From assembly GCF_016428585.1 (NCBI RefSeq), contig NZ_JAELVR010000012.1, forward strand, positions 1-64,000: DNA of 64,000 nt. The letters run 5' to 3'. The stretch comes from Sedimentitalea arenosa (GTDB lineage Bacteria > Pseudomonadota > Alphaproteobacteria > Rhodobacterales > Rhodobacteraceae). The position numbers and the translations under genes are program-made. The notes under the pieces are model-generated. The model saw only the letters and a program-made list of their open reading frames with translations. It did not search any database and had not been told where the DNA came from. Below are positions 7,606 through 16,675 of the stretch, piece by piece (the stretch's first letter is position 1; each line of letters opens with the position of its first letter).

Positions 7606-9684
7606 ATGTCTTGTATTTCGAAGCTCGGCGCTATTGCCGCCGCGGCTGCGCTGATTGCGGGTTCTGCCGTGGCACAGGAGCGCATCGACGGCAGGGTTTT
7701 GGTCGGCGGCGCGCCAATCGCAGGAGCCGAGGTGTCGGCTTGGCAGGCCGGCCAGGATGCGCCTCGAATGCTTGCTGCCGTGCGTACGGACGAAAACGGG
7801 GAGTTCGGCTTGGGAATAGCCGACGGACCTGACGCGGGGGGCGTGCTGTATCTTGTCGCTGAGGGCGGCGAGGCGAAGACGGCGGTGGGTGCGGGATCGA
7901 ACCCGGCAATAACATTGATGGCACTCCTTGAGGGCGAAGCCCCGGAGCAGGTGACAATCAACGAATTGACCACGGTCGCCTCTGCCTTCGCGGCCGCGCA
8001 ATTTCTGGACGGCAAAGATGTGACCGGCTATGCCCTGGGCCTGAAGATCGCGTCGCGCAATGTCCCGAACTTCGTGAATCTTGAGACCGGCGGCCTGGGG
8101 CCGGTCATCTCAGACACGCTGAACGCGCCTCGGACCACCACCCTTGCAAAGTTCAATACGCTTGGCATCCTGCTGTCTGGCTGCGTCAAGGCGATCCCTG
8201 ATGCTTGTGACAAGCTGTTCGCGGCCGCCACACCGCCTGACGGAACGGTGCCGACGGACACATTGCAGGCGGCGCAGAACATCGCGCGCCACCCCTGGCA
8301 CAACGCGGAAGAGTTGTTCGGGCTGGTCGACGATTTCTACCCGGTCCCGGAAGGCGCGCGCTACCGCAACGTGAGCCATGTTCCCTACCTTTTCTATGCC
8401 CCCAGCGCTTGGACCTTGTCGCTCGTCTATGGCGGCGGCGGGTTTTTCGGCGTCGGCGGCGCCGCGCTGGACGCGGACGGCAATTTCTGGACCAACAATA
8501 ACTGGCTGATCGGGTCTCAAACGACGATATTCAAGCAATTCGGTGCGGGCGTGGGCCGGTTCGATACCGACGGCACCCCTCTGTCGCCCGCGATCACCGG
8601 ATATACCGGCGGGGGGCTCGACAGCCCGGGCTGGGGTATTGCGTTTTCGGACGATGACAAGGTCTGGCTCACCAACCTGATCGGCCGCACGATTTCCGTG
8701 CTGGACCGCAAGACGGGCGCGCCGCTGTCGCCCAAAGGCGGCTATGATTTCGGTGGCAAACTGGGGGATATGCAGGGTGTCATCGTCGCCCCGAACGGCG
8801 ATGTCTGGACCGTCGACAATGGCAACAGCCAGATCGTTCACATTCCGGGCGGCGACCCGGGCAAGGGGCGCATCCTGGGCCGAACCGTTGACGGAAAGCC
8901 CGAGATGGGCACGCTTCAGGTCAAAGGTCCGTTCGGTATTGCCATCGACCTTCAGAACCGGATCCTGATCACCAACAGTTCGTCCGACACCGTGACCCGC
9001 TTTCCGGCGGACGATCCCGGCAATGCCGAGGAGATCAAGGTGGGGTTCAGCCCGCACGCCATTTCCATCGACAGCCAGGGAAATGCCTGGATTGGCAATC
9101 TCGTCGGGCATCCGGGCACATCCGAGAAACTGGCGCTGGTCAAGCAGACGATCGAAAGCAAGCTCGCTGCCCGCAAGGGCACCGAGTCGGCCGACGAGAT
9201 ATCGGCCCATATGTGGGTCAATCTATGGGAGATCATCAGCGAATTTCCCGGTGGAGATATCTCCGTGATCCGCCCCGACGGAACGGTACTTGGCCCCTTT
9301 AACGCAGATGGCGCAATCACCGGGCCCTGGGGTGTCGCTATCGACGGCAATGACAACGTCTGGGTCGCGAGTTCGACGAGCCACTCGATCACCCAGATTT
9401 GCGGCTTCCGCACCGAAACCTGCCCGCCCGGCATGACAACGGGGGATCCGATCACGCCATCGGAGGGCTATGTCGGCGGGTTGCAGATCGTTGCGCCGAT
9501 CGGCGTCGATCCGGCTGGCAACGTTTGGGTCGGCAACGGCTGGGACGATACCAAGACAGGGTTCAGCGAAGACCCCGACGAGGCCCAGTCGACCCGGTTC
9601 CCGGCAAGCACCATCGTGGTTTTCTACGGTGCCGCGAAACCTGTCATAACGCCGGTTGTTGGGGGGCAGGTCAGATTGCCGTGA
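7606..9684 (+). CDS. exported NHL/SMP-30-type beta-propeller protein
   Basis: The protein has 692 residues from the Met at 7606, chosen because it gives a clean signal peptide (about 1-23, AVA-QE) behind a GAGAGG motif. An upstream in-frame Met at 7537 would bury the signal. Residues about 25-100 resemble a carboxypeptidase-regulatory-like (Ig-type) domain. The rest contains repeated blade motifs of the type D-x-x-G-N-x-W-x-x-N (DADGNFWTNNNW, PNGDVWTVDNGN, SQGNAWIGN, GNDNVWVASS, PAGNVWVGNGW), typical of NHL or Vgb-like propellers. Several cysteine pairs fit a periplasmic location. Ligand or enzymatic role unknown. The small membrane protein at 9776 follows on the same strand. Confidence 0.8.
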   Translation: MSCISKLGAIAAAAALIAGSAVAQERIDGRVLVGGAPIAGAEVSAWQAGQDAPRMLAAVRTDENGEFGLGIADGPDAGGVLYLVAEGGEAKTAVGAGSNPAITLMALLEGEAPEQVTINELTTVASAFAAAQFLDGKDVTGYALGLKIASRNVPNFVNLETGGLGPVISDTLNAPRTTTLAKFNTLGILLSGCVKAIPDACDKLFAAATPPDGTVPTDTLQAAQNIARHPWHNAEELFGLVDDFYPVPEGARYRNVSHVPYLFYAPSAWTLSLVYGGGGFFGVGGAALDADGNFWTNNNWLIGSQTTIFKQFGAGVGRFDTDGTPLSPAITGYTGGGLDSPGWGIAFSDDDKVWLTNLIGRTISVLDRKTGAPLSPKGGYDFGGKLGDMQGVIVAPNGDVWTVDNGNSQIVHIPGGDPGKGRILGRTVDGKPEMGTLQVKGPFGIAIDLQNRILITNSSSDTVTRFPADDPGNAEEIKVGFSPHAISIDSQGNAWIGNLVGHPGTSEKLALVKQTIESKLAARKGTESADEISAHMWVNLWEIISEFPGGDISVIRPDGTVLGPFNADGAITGPWGVAIDGNDNVWVASSTSHSITQICGFRTETCPPGMTTGDPITPSEGYVGGLQIVAPIGVDPAGNVWVGNGWDDTKTGFSEDPDEAQSTRFPASTIVVFYGAAKPVITPVVGGQVRLP

Positions 9685-9775
9685 CGTTCCCAAAGGTGCG
9701 CATCGCGGTCCAGAGCGACCGACGGGAGCCGCACGGAATTGCGGCACCCCCACCGATGAAGCGCGGGGGGCGTTG

Positions 9776-10009
9776 ATGGGACATGCACTCGCACTCTGCC
9801 TCTGGGCCTTCGGTTTGTTGAATCTGCTCTACGCCTACCCGGGCATCTGGGCCACGATTGCAAGCTGGCTGTTGGGCGGGCTGGTGGCCGCCCACGCCGC
9901 TGAAACGGCTTTTGTGTGGAGAAAACTCAGGCAATCGCCAGAGCCGTTCTGGCCCAATCTGCTCAAAAGCTTCGTATTCGGCTACTTCCATGTCCGCCAT
10001 TACCTGTAG
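9776..10009 (+). CDS. small DUF1145-like membrane protein
   Basis: This 77-residue protein has two hydrophobic helices (about 3-22 and 27-45). The WxFGLLNLLYxYP, H-x-x-E and late KSFVFGYFHV motifs resemble the small inner-membrane family DUF1145 (E. coli YhhL-like). Function is unknown in that family. The start is the Met at 9776, since upstream in-frame sequence has no membrane-protein character. It follows the propeller gene by 91 bp and may share its transcript. Confidence 0.6.
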   Translation: MGHALALCLWAFGLLNLLYAYPGIWATIASWLLGGLVAAHAAETAFVWRKLRQSPEPFWPNLLKSFVFGYFHVRHYL

Positions 10010-10226
10010 CGGAGCGAGTGCCGGAGCGCTCTTCTTGCCTTTGACCGGGCAGCGATGATCGCAGCCGGCTCCGCGTTGCCCCCAGAAATCGAGGTCATCC
10101 GGAAACCGGCGCCCTTTTGTGACCTCCGGCAGGGAGAAAACGCTTCGTCACGCGTCCGCAATGGCAAGAAGGGCGGTTCTTGCATCCGGCCGCTTGTCAA
10201 ACACATGCCGGTGCAGGCTGCCCGCT

Positions 10227-11663
10227 CTAATTCGCCGGCGAAACCCCGGGCGGCTGCCAATCGCCATCCAACGCCGCCTTGGCAGGCCAATAGAGGCGCA
10301 TGACCATGTAGATCGGTCCGTCCGGCGCTGGCAGCCAGTTGACCTTTGCCTGGGAGTCGGTTGGCTCTTCTTTCTGGATGTAGAGCGTCAGCGAACCGTC
10401 GTCATTTTTGTGCAAATCGGGCAGCATGGGCGAGTTGACGAGATAACGATCGATGCTGTTTTCGATCAGGAGTTGGGTCTTTCCATCATACATGGTCACC
10501 GACCAGAACGCATTTACGGGCGGAAGCTTTCCTGCCGGAAATGTCAGCGTGTAGTTGCTCTTGCTGCCATCGAGGTCCTTGCCGTTCGCGTCCTTCCGGG
10601 TCAACGGATAGAACGCTTCCGCGGAATCGTTGCCATAGAGCCCGACTAGCGCCGCCGCTGCCCGCGTCAGGTAATCGTCCTTCAGCATGGCGCGATCGCC
10701 GAACAGACCTTGCGAAATCTGCCAGCCATTGACCACTTGGCCGACATTCGCCTTCTTGGCCTCGACCTTTTGTGCGCCCGCTTTCAGGCCTTCGGCGATG
10801 GCGGCTTTCACGTCGTCCGGGAGACCGGTTGAAGGGTATGGTTTGCCCGCTTCCAGTCCAATCCGGGCGAACTTGTCGCGCAGCGGTTGTTCCGGTTCGG
10901 CGTCGCCGGTGGCCGGTGCGAATTTCAGGATAAACGCCAGGTAGCTCAGCGGGTCCTTTTTCGCGGAGTCAGTGTCGAACTTCATCCAGTCGACTGCGGG
11001 CGCCGTGGTTGGCGCCGTGGTCTTGGTATGCTCGGAAAGGGTGGAAACGGTGTATCCGGCCTGCACGCCCTTGGCCTTTTCAAGATCGGACGGACCGAAA
11101 ACCTGGGTGCGGTAAATCGTAAAGCCGAACTCGGTGCTCGAACGCAGGACTTTCTCGATTCCATACGGGGTGTCTCCGGACCAGTGCGGGCCGGCGATCG
11201 CGTAGCATCCTGCGCCATTGCCTGTTGTTCGGCTTCCGATGTAGTCGAAATTGTAGGTGTAGAGATTGATCAGCTGAACGGAAAAGTATCGGGATTTCTC
11301 GATCTCCGGCACGCAGACGACCAATGGTTCGGCACGCAGATCCATCCAGATGAAGGAATAGATCGTGTCACTGTTCGGCGTGACGATGGCGGTATCCTTC
11401 GGCGACGCCAGATGGGCTTCGTTCTTGATCTGGTTGAACGGCGCCTTGTACTGGCTGCTGTTTTTGTCGATCGCGAACTGGTACATCACGCTGTAGTTCA
11501 TCACCATCGGCAGGCCGTATATGGCAGCCTCCTCGGCGATGGATTTCGCCTCATCGGCCGACAGCGCCTGTTGCGCACCCGCAGATTGCGGCATGGCGGC
11601 AAGACCGGACAGCGCGACCGCCATGCCCAGTGCGCGGGTCGCGATTTGTGCTTTGAACGTCAT
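10227..11663 (-). CDS. exported DUF1254/DUF1214 protein, long form
   Basis: The protein has 478 residues starting at the Met at 11663, with signal peptide about 1-30 (SAGA-QQ). The N-terminal half has the DUF1254 pattern (TPNSDTIYSFIWMDL, ENSYF-like RYFSVQLINLYTYNFDYIG) and the C-terminal half the DUF1214 pattern (FWSVTMYDGKTQLLIENSIDRY, then LTLYIQKEEP, NWLPAPDGPIYMVMRLYWP). These paired domains form a widespread periplasmic family of unknown catalytic role. The gene lies 50 bp downstream of a second, shorter family member, so the two are probably one operon. Confidence 0.85.
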   Translation of the reverse strand: MTFKAQIATRALGMAVALSGLAAMPQSAGAQQALSADEAKSIAEEAAIYGLPMVMNYSVMYQFAIDKNSSQYKAPFNQIKNEAHLASPKDTAIVTPNSDTIYSFIWMDLRAEPLVVCVPEIEKSRYFSVQLINLYTYNFDYIGSRTTGNGAGCYAIAGPHWSGDTPYGIEKVLRSSTEFGFTIYRTQVFGPSDLEKAKGVQAGYTVSTLSEHTKTTAPTTAPAVDWMKFDTDSAKKDPLSYLAFILKFAPATGDAEPEQPLRDKFARIGLEAGKPYPSTGLPDDVKAAIAEGLKAGAQKVEAKKANVGQVVNGWQISQGLFGDRAMLKDDYLTRAAAALVGLYGNDSAEAFYPLTRKDANGKDLDGSKSNYTLTFPAGKLPPVNAFWSVTMYDGKTQLLIENSIDRYLVNSPMLPDLHKNDDGSLTLYIQKEEPTDSQAKVNWLPAPDGPIYMVMRLYWPAKAALDGDWQPPGVSPAN

Positions 11664-11713
11664 TTTAGTCTTTCCAATATGCAAAGGGCTGCCTTGGTTC
11701 GGGCCGGCCGAGG

Positions 11714-12730
11714 TCACTTCGATACCTTTTCCACCGAGGGGAAAACGTAACTGCCGTCGAGGATCGCCTTTTCGGGCTCGTAGAGGCGCACGCCATAGTT
11801 CCACCCTTCCATGATCGGCAGGCAATTGACGCGGCCGTCATCGCAGCCACCGAAGTTGATGGTGATTGAGCCGTCGGAGTTTTTCTTCGCGTTGACACTG
11901 TTGAAGTTGTAGGCGCCTTCGGGGTTCTTCTGGAAATAGCCCTTGTCGTTGTAGAGGCTGACTGACCAGAACGCTCGAACTGGGACATCCTTGGCGGTCA
12001 GTTGATACTCTCCTACAGCCAAGCCGGGATTTACGTTCAGGTAGAAGGCGTGCTTCTGCGGCAACCCGCCAAAACCGACCGCCGTGCCGACAAGGTGGCC
12101 GATGGGTGTTGTGTCTTCCTTCGATCCGAACCAGCCCGTGGAATCGGGCACACCCTTGCCAAGGTTGAGCAACGGTTCGAGCGTGGCCTTGTAGCTGATC
12201 TGATCATAGTCCGGCGCGGTGAAGGGCATGGCGGAAGTCGCCTCGATCCTGACCGCGTCCTGCAGTTGATGCACGGCCTTGATATCGTCGGCCGAGTTCG
12301 AATCGACCAGCGTGCGAATGCCGATCCAGACGTGGTTCGAGCCAAATTGCTCTTTCGTCAGCTCGTGGGCACCACCATCGAGATAGACCGCATTGATATA
12401 GTTGGCCTCGTTCACCACCATCATCGAGCGATAGCGCGTTCCGGCATCGGGCAGCGTGACGGTCGCGCCCTTGCTGATGTCCACCACCATGAAGCTGTAC
12501 AGCGTGTCGCGGTTCATCCGGATTGTCGGCTGGTTGTCGATCGCCACCGGCTCGCGGATGTTGAGCACCTTGTTCACCCCACCGGCCTGTTTCTGATAGG
12601 TGTCGAACTGCATGGCCGTCTGCGCCGTGACGAAGTTCATCACGTTGACCTTGACGGATTCCGCCTGTGTGGCGGTCCCGGCAAGCAATAGGGCACATGC
12701 AAAAAGGTTGGAGGGTTTGGGGAACATCAT
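11714..12730 (-). CDS. exported DUF1254/DUF1214 protein, short form
   Basis: This 338-residue protein has a signal peptide (about 1-21, TQA-ES). The first half carries DUF1254-like motifs (RMNRDTLYSFMVVDI, YRSMMVVNEANYINAVYLDGG) and the second half DUF1214-like motifs (FWSVSLYNDKGYFQKNPEGAYNFNSV, ITINFGGCDDGRVNCLPIMEGWNYGVRLYEP broken here at CLPIM). Two ATG codons stand in tandem (12728-12730 and 12725-12727), so the exact start may shift by one codon. It is a paralogue of the downstream long form; two Cys near the end could form a disulfide. Confidence 0.82.
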   Translation of the reverse strand: MMFPKPSNLFACALLLAGTATQAESVKVNVMNFVTAQTAMQFDTYQKQAGGVNKVLNIREPVAIDNQPTIRMNRDTLYSFMVVDISKGATVTLPDAGTRYRSMMVVNEANYINAVYLDGGAHELTKEQFGSNHVWIGIRTLVDSNSADDIKAVHQLQDAVRIEATSAMPFTAPDYDQISYKATLEPLLNLGKGVPDSTGWFGSKEDTTPIGHLVGTAVGFGGLPQKHAFYLNVNPGLAVGEYQLTAKDVPVRAFWSVSLYNDKGYFQKNPEGAYNFNSVNAKKNSDGSITINFGGCDDGRVNCLPIMEGWNYGVRLYEPEKAILDGSYVFPSVEKVSK

Positions 12731-13115
12731 TTTGAAGCACTCATTTTTGTCAATTTGCTTGAACAACAGGTTTTCTGGACGCGCGTGAAATTGGCGGCCT
12801 GAACAAGTCAGGCGGTGCCAACCCACGAACCGGATACCAACTGTTCTGCGCCATAATAGCGCCAGAACAAGCGCGCCTTCTTACCATTTCGCGACGCTTT
12901 CGCGCACTAGTATCACGGCAGAATAAGGTGTGATGCGGTCAACAAAAGGGACCATCATTGCACTGACTTGGGTGGAGAACGTTGGACTCTAGTCCCATTC
13001 CCTCCGTCACTCGACCTCGCGAAATCGTTCTCTCGGTCCGGAGACTGCCGCAATTTCTCTTTGCTTTAGAGTGTTTTGCAAGAGTGGCTAAGCAACGACC
13101 TTCGCGCCACGAGGC
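12731..13115. other. 385-bp intergenic region at the left edge of the mobile remnant
   Basis: It contains the probable promoter of the DUF1254 pair (minus strand) and the transition into mobile-element remnants. I see no open frame worth calling. I searched by eye for a direct repeat matching the region right of the integrase (15834-16147) and found none of useful length. Confidence 0.4.
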
Positions 13116-13469
13116 TTGAAATCGTTCACGGGCACCTCGCTGCTCAAATCGGACAAGTCCATGTCGTTGGAGACGTTTGGCTCATACATCGACACGCCGT
13201 ACTGGTTTGACGAGACCGTTGAGGACGGCGTGATGTTGGACCTGCGCTACGAAACGCGGGAAATCGAGCAGTGCGTCACCTCGCCTGCGAAGATCGATGC
13301 ATGGTTCGAGGCCAAGACAAAGGGGTTGACGCTTGTAGCCAAAGCGTCGCAACAACAGCTTTTGGGGACGCTCCAGCGCGTGCTATCAAGCCGAGACCGC
13401 ATCACGCAGATCGCTAGCGACATCATCATGGCCATGGACGGCCAGCACTTTCCATTTTTGTCGGCGTAG
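13116..13469 (+). pseudogene. hsdR: type I restriction endonuclease subunit HsdR, internal fragment
   Basis: The translated fragment begins FTGTSLLKSDKS, matching the helicase motif GFTGTPLLxxxKS of HsdR. It continues with FGSYIDTPYWFDETVEDG, LDLRYETREIEQ, DAWFEAKTKGLT and QRVLSSRDRITQIASDIIM, which is the characteristic EcoR124-type HsdR order. No N-terminal nuclease or helicase motifs I-II and no C-terminal domain are present. The first codon is TTG within the motif, not a genuine start. Homology stops at about 13437, where the sequence switches into an antisense-oriented HTH-gene fragment. It is a dead remnant of a restriction-modification locus. Confidence 0.7.
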
Positions 13470-13552
13470 TCAGCCAAAGCCAACAACACCAACATTTCCC
13501 CACGATCACTCGGTCCGGTTTTCCACACTTGGCTGGAGATATTGATACTCAT
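13430..13552 (-). pseudogene. 5' fragment of a phage/plasmid-type helix-turn-helix gene
   Basis: From the Met at 13552 the first 41 residues read like the start of mobile-element HTH or replication proteins: SSQVWKTGPSDRGEMLVLLALADYADKNG followed by KCWPSM, the usual lead-in to the HTH. At about 13430 the expected HTH helix is lost and the frame runs antisense through the hsdR fragment, so the gene is truncated by a recombination junction. The frame stays open to 13247, but that part is shadow sequence. Confidence 0.6.
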
Positions 13553-13555
13553 CGA

Positions 13556-13744
13556 TCAGTCCGCCAATTCCGTGTCGGAACGGAGTTGCTGGAGCGCGGC
13601 TTGAACCAGATCTTCGGGAAAGTAGTTGATCCCACCAATGTTGGTGGGCGTAGGCAGGCGCCCCGCTGCGATGTCACGATAGATGGTCGTGCGGCCCCGA
13701 CCGCCAAGCATCTTTCGCAAGTCTTTCATGGTTGGGTGTTTCAC
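13556..13744 (-). CDS. AlpA-family DNA-binding regulator / excisionase-like
   Basis: This 62-residue protein fits the short MerR-like winged helix of AlpA or phage excisionases (MLGGRGRTTIYRDIAAGRLPTPTNIGG, then YFPEDLVQAALQQL). Such proteins usually regulate or direct integrase-mediated excision. It lies downstream of the integrase and the coupled unknown gene, and ends 4 bp from the start of the truncated HTH gene. Confidence 0.75.
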   Translation of the reverse strand: MKHPTMKDLRKMLGGRGRTTIYRDIAAGRLPTPTNIGGINYFPEDLVQAALQQLRSDTELAD

Positions 13745-13837
13745 TTCACGTCACTCCGAGAGGTTTCAATGTGCCCCTCATCGTTCCGAATTTTTTTGGG
13801 ATGCTGGAGACGGGATTTTTTTGCCGTCCCCCGAGGA

Positions 13838-14527
13838 TCACGTTACGCCGGCTGCCTTCAACTCCCGATCTGAAAGCCGTGGAAAGTCAATTTTAGAAAC
13901 TTTTTCAATCGTTTCCGGGACTCGCAGCGGGTTCCATTTGAAGGAATCTGAGACAACATTGCTATCAACGAAACTCTCGACTGCTCGTGCGGTGCCGAGA
14001 AACTCGCGACACTTCTCTTCGCTCCCTTCCAGTTCCTTCAGAAGTGATCGCTTCAGAATCATCACCGCCTGAAGATGTGCAGAGCTTTGAAACCTCCGGA
14101 AAGCCTTTTCGACTGCCCGTCTTGCACCATCGGGCGCTCCAGTCCTGAAATGCTCATGATGATTGTAGGCAACCAGTCGCCGCGCGGCATTGACCGACGG
14201 AGGCTCGCCGGTGGCCTCAGCAATGCGCACCAGTTCAACAACAACTTGCCCGGCGTAGACCCGCTCAGTCATAAATCGTTTAATGAAGTCGTTCTTCGCA
14301 TTGGCCGCGTAGGTTGAAAGGTGCCCGTCAGTCGCCGCCGGATTTAGTTCGTCCTCCGCCAGCATCGTCTTGTAGAGATGCTGGATCGAGATCAGGTCAG
14401 GTGTCTTTTGGCCCGCGGTAGTCAAGTCGGGAACGGACATTACCGACAAAATCATGTAGTCTGGACGTGGAATCCAGGCCCCATCCGGGCCAAATAATCG
14501 CATGTAGTGAAGTGTTTCTGCATCCAC
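13838..14527 (-). CDS. unknown protein coupled to the integrase
   Basis: The protein has 229 residues from a GTG at 14525-14527. That start sits one base after the integrase stop (14529-14531) and has AGGAAG seven bases upstream, so translational coupling is likely. The longer frame from a Met at 14611 would overlap the integrase by 83 bp and is less likely. It is predicted cytoplasmic and helical, with a central region rich in Ala, Arg and Glu (ERVYAGQVVVELVRIAEATG, ARRAVEKAFRRFQSSAHLQAV). I do not recognise the family; it is probably an element-specific accessory protein. Confidence 0.65.
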   Translation of the reverse strand: MDAETLHYMRLFGPDGAWIPRPDYMILSVMSVPDLTTAGQKTPDLISIQHLYKTMLAEDELNPAATDGHLSTYAANAKNDFIKRFMTERVYAGQVVVELVRIAEATGEPPSVNAARRLVAYNHHEHFRTGAPDGARRAVEKAFRRFQSSAHLQAVMILKRSLLKELEGSEEKCREFLGTARAVESFVDSNVVSDSFKWNPLRVPETIEKVSKIDFPRLSDRELKAAGVT

Positions 14528-14528
14528 G

Positions 14529-15833
14529 TCATGTCTTCCTGACAAAACCGGGGCGACCGACGCTTGACCATTCCACTGGCTGGTTCCGACGATCAGCAGG
14601 CGCTGTTCCACCCATAAGATGATCAGCCCACCGTTCCATCAAGTCCCGGCGTTGATCGAGAAAGTCGTGGCGGGCATATGTGCGTTCGACTATGCCCCCG
14701 ATCTTGTGGGCAAGTGCTGTTTCGGCCACGGCATAAAGGCTAGGGTCTATCTCGGAGGCCCAGGACCGGAACGTGGCCCGCAATCCATGAGGTCGGTAAG
14801 GTTCCGACCAGCCCCACTCCGTTTCCAGATTTCTCATGATATTCTCGATGGCTTGATCGCTGATTACTTTCGGTGCCTCAGGTTTCGACCGCGGAGATGG
14901 GAACAGATGCCCGGTCTCCGATTCTGAAAGTGACAGGTCAATCAGTCTTTGCATTTCGCGGGTGACTGGTATCCGAAAGTCTGCTTCCTGCCCAACGCGG
15001 CTCTTCAATGCGTCTCCTGCCACAGTCCAGATCCCATTCTGGAACTGGCTTGTATGCGCGTATCGAAGCGGCTTCATCCGTGGGCCGCCGCCTGTCAGAA
15101 TGTAATACATCAACGCGCGTTGGGCAGTTCTGACGGGATTCAGCGATTGATACAGGCAGGGAATTTCCTTCCAAGGCAGTGAGGGATGGTTATGCACCCT
15201 GTGCCCCGGGTGGCCCAGAAGTTGTCTTGCGTTCAACACCGCGTTCAGGTTCACCTCCAAGCCCATTGCAGCGCCATGTTTCATCACGGTTCCCAAGCGG
15301 TTCAAAGCCTTGACCGCGGTTGGGTTCTTCGTCTTCCAGATTGGTTCCAGCGCCTTCACGATGTCTCTCTGATGGATGTCCTCGATCTTTCTCGCGCCAA
15401 GCGTCGGCAACACGTACAACCTGAGTGGGGAGTACCACCGTCCGGCCTCCCCGCCATCCTTCAGCGTACCCTTCATCGCCTCGAAAGCTATCGGGGCCAC
15501 CTCAGCGAGAGTTCGAGCCCCGCGTCCGGCTTGCGCCTCGTCTTCGAGCAGCCGCTTTGCGTCGATGGGGTTCATGGGGTGTCGCTTGTCGGTACTATAC
15601 TCACGCCAGCGATCCCGCTCGCTACGCGCCTGCGCCAGAGACAAGGATTGCACCGAGCCAAGACCAATTTCGTATCGCTGCTTGAGGTAGGTGTAGCGAT
15701 AAATCCAACTGCCCTTTGCTTGGCCTTTGTCTGTCCTGCCAGTGACCAGAAGATACAAGCCACCACCGTCAGAATACTTGCCAGGTTTTGCAGTTTTCAG
15801 GATATTCGGCGGGAGCTTTCCGATCGGCTTCAT
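14529..15833 (-). CDS. tyrosine recombinase / site-specific integrase
   Basis: This 434-residue integrase is of the DUF4102 (P4-like) type. The N-terminal Arm domain reads LKTAKPGKYSDGGGLYLLVTG with a YRYTYL strand; the SAM-like core-binding domain lies in the middle; the catalytic domain is C-terminal. Visible catalytic elements are the PRMKPLRY region (Arg box I, slightly unusual), HGLRATFRSW (H-x-x-R) and the Tyr in IVERTYARHDF, followed by RRDLMERWADHL. It lies at the right edge of the mobile remnant, pointing inward. It looks intact. A GTG-started gene is coupled directly downstream. Confidence 0.9.
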   Translation of the reverse strand: MKPIGKLPPNILKTAKPGKYSDGGGLYLLVTGRTDKGQAKGSWIYRYTYLKQRYEIGLGSVQSLSLAQARSERDRWREYSTDKRHPMNPIDAKRLLEDEAQAGRGARTLAEVAPIAFEAMKGTLKDGGEAGRWYSPLRLYVLPTLGARKIEDIHQRDIVKALEPIWKTKNPTAVKALNRLGTVMKHGAAMGLEVNLNAVLNARQLLGHPGHRVHNHPSLPWKEIPCLYQSLNPVRTAQRALMYYILTGGGPRMKPLRYAHTSQFQNGIWTVAGDALKSRVGQEADFRIPVTREMQRLIDLSLSESETGHLFPSPRSKPEAPKVISDQAIENIMRNLETEWGWSEPYRPHGLRATFRSWASEIDPSLYAVAETALAHKIGGIVERTYARHDFLDQRRDLMERWADHLMGGTAPADRRNQPVEWSSVGRPGFVRKT

Positions 15834-16147
15834 TCCCCAAATATTCCCCAGTTTTGACGGTGTACTATGGAACAGTATGAAGCAAGAAGATGCGGCGGTG
15901 TCAGAGTAAATATTTAAAATCAAAATATTATAAGTTATTTTGGAGCAAACCTGAACATGTGTGAACAATTACTTCGATGCATCTCGGCCGCACCATTTGC
16001 CCTTTGATCCCCGATATGCCGGGACGTGGATTTCATAAGAATGACACCTGTGCGATTGCTTCGACTCGCTTGAAGCATCGAAACCGCTCGACGGGACGCG
16101 CCGGCGCTTCTACATTTTTCCTCAGGCAGGACAATGGAGTGGCCCTT
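15834..16147. other. 314-bp AT-rich to neutral region upstream of the integrase
   Basis: It contains an AT-rich tract (about 15906-15940) with an AATATT...AATATT inverted repeat, probably the integrase promoter region on the minus strand. The remainder leads to the exported gene at 16148. No attachment site or tRNA fragment was recognised. Confidence 0.4.
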
Positions 16148-16675
16148 ATGACTTTCCCGAGACTTTCCGGTTCGATTCTGGCGGCAGCCCTTGTGTGGGG
16201 CACGCTGGCGCAGGCGCAGCAGGTGGTGCCACCCGGCGATGACGGGTTCAGGAAATACGGCGAAGTCGGCGAATGGGTCGTCTATGTCGATATCGCGCGC
16301 GGCTCGTGTCTGATCGAGCGGGCGCAGGATGGGCGCGTGGTGCAAATGGGCCTGACCGCGGATCACCGTTTTGGCTATGTCGGTGTCTTCGCGCAGATCG
16401 ACACCGATCTGGCGCAGGGCGAAACCGAAGAGGTGTTCATCGAGATCGACGGCATGGTCTTTCAGTCTGAGGTGACCGGGATCAAGGGCAACGTGACGGG
16501 TGGCTACAATGGCGGCTACGTGTTGGCCAACAACCCGGCTTTCGCCGATGCCGTGGCGAATGGGCGGAACATGACGGTATTTCCGGGCAATGACGGCATG
16601 TTCACCGTGGACCTGACTGGCACCAAGAAGGCGATGGAGGCGGCGCGGGCTTGTAACCGCGCGCAGTTGGGCTGA
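16148..16675 (+). CDS. exported hypothetical protein
   Basis: The protein has 175 residues from the Met at 16148, which gives a clean signal peptide (about 1-23, AQA-QQ). The mature domain (GEWVVYVDIARGSCLIERA, then VQMGLTADHRFGYVGVFAQ, FIEIDGMVFQ, then FTVDLTGTKKAMEAARACNRAQ) resembles small alphaproteobacterial periplasmic proteins of the invasion-associated-locus-B kind or similar. Two Cys (in GSCLIE and ARACNR) could pair. Function unknown. Confidence 0.75.
   Translation: MTFPRLSGSILAAALVWGTLAQAQQVVPPGDDGFRKYGEVGEWVVYVDIARGSCLIERAQDGRVVQMGLTADHRFGYVGVFAQIDTDLAQGETEEVFIEIDGMVFQSEVTGIKGNVTGGYNGGYVLANNPAFADAVANGRNMTVFPGNDGMFTVDLTGTKKAMEAARACNRAQLG

Larger units (their letters stand above)
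13116..15833. mobile_element. decayed integrative element with integrase, AlpA and restriction remnants
   Basis: The block comprises a tyrosine integrase (14529-15833), a coupled unknown gene, an AlpA-like regulator, and fragments of an HTH replication-type gene and of hsdR. Genes in the block other than the hsdR fragment run on the minus strand. The neighbouring genes on both sides are ordinary chromosomal types. Boundaries are approximate because no attachment repeat was identified; neither flank is a tRNA. Confidence 0.6.

Noticed and set aside
12850-16140. Attachment site for the integrase element
   Set aside because: No shared direct repeat or tRNA fragment was found on the two sides by eye, so no att site is claimed.
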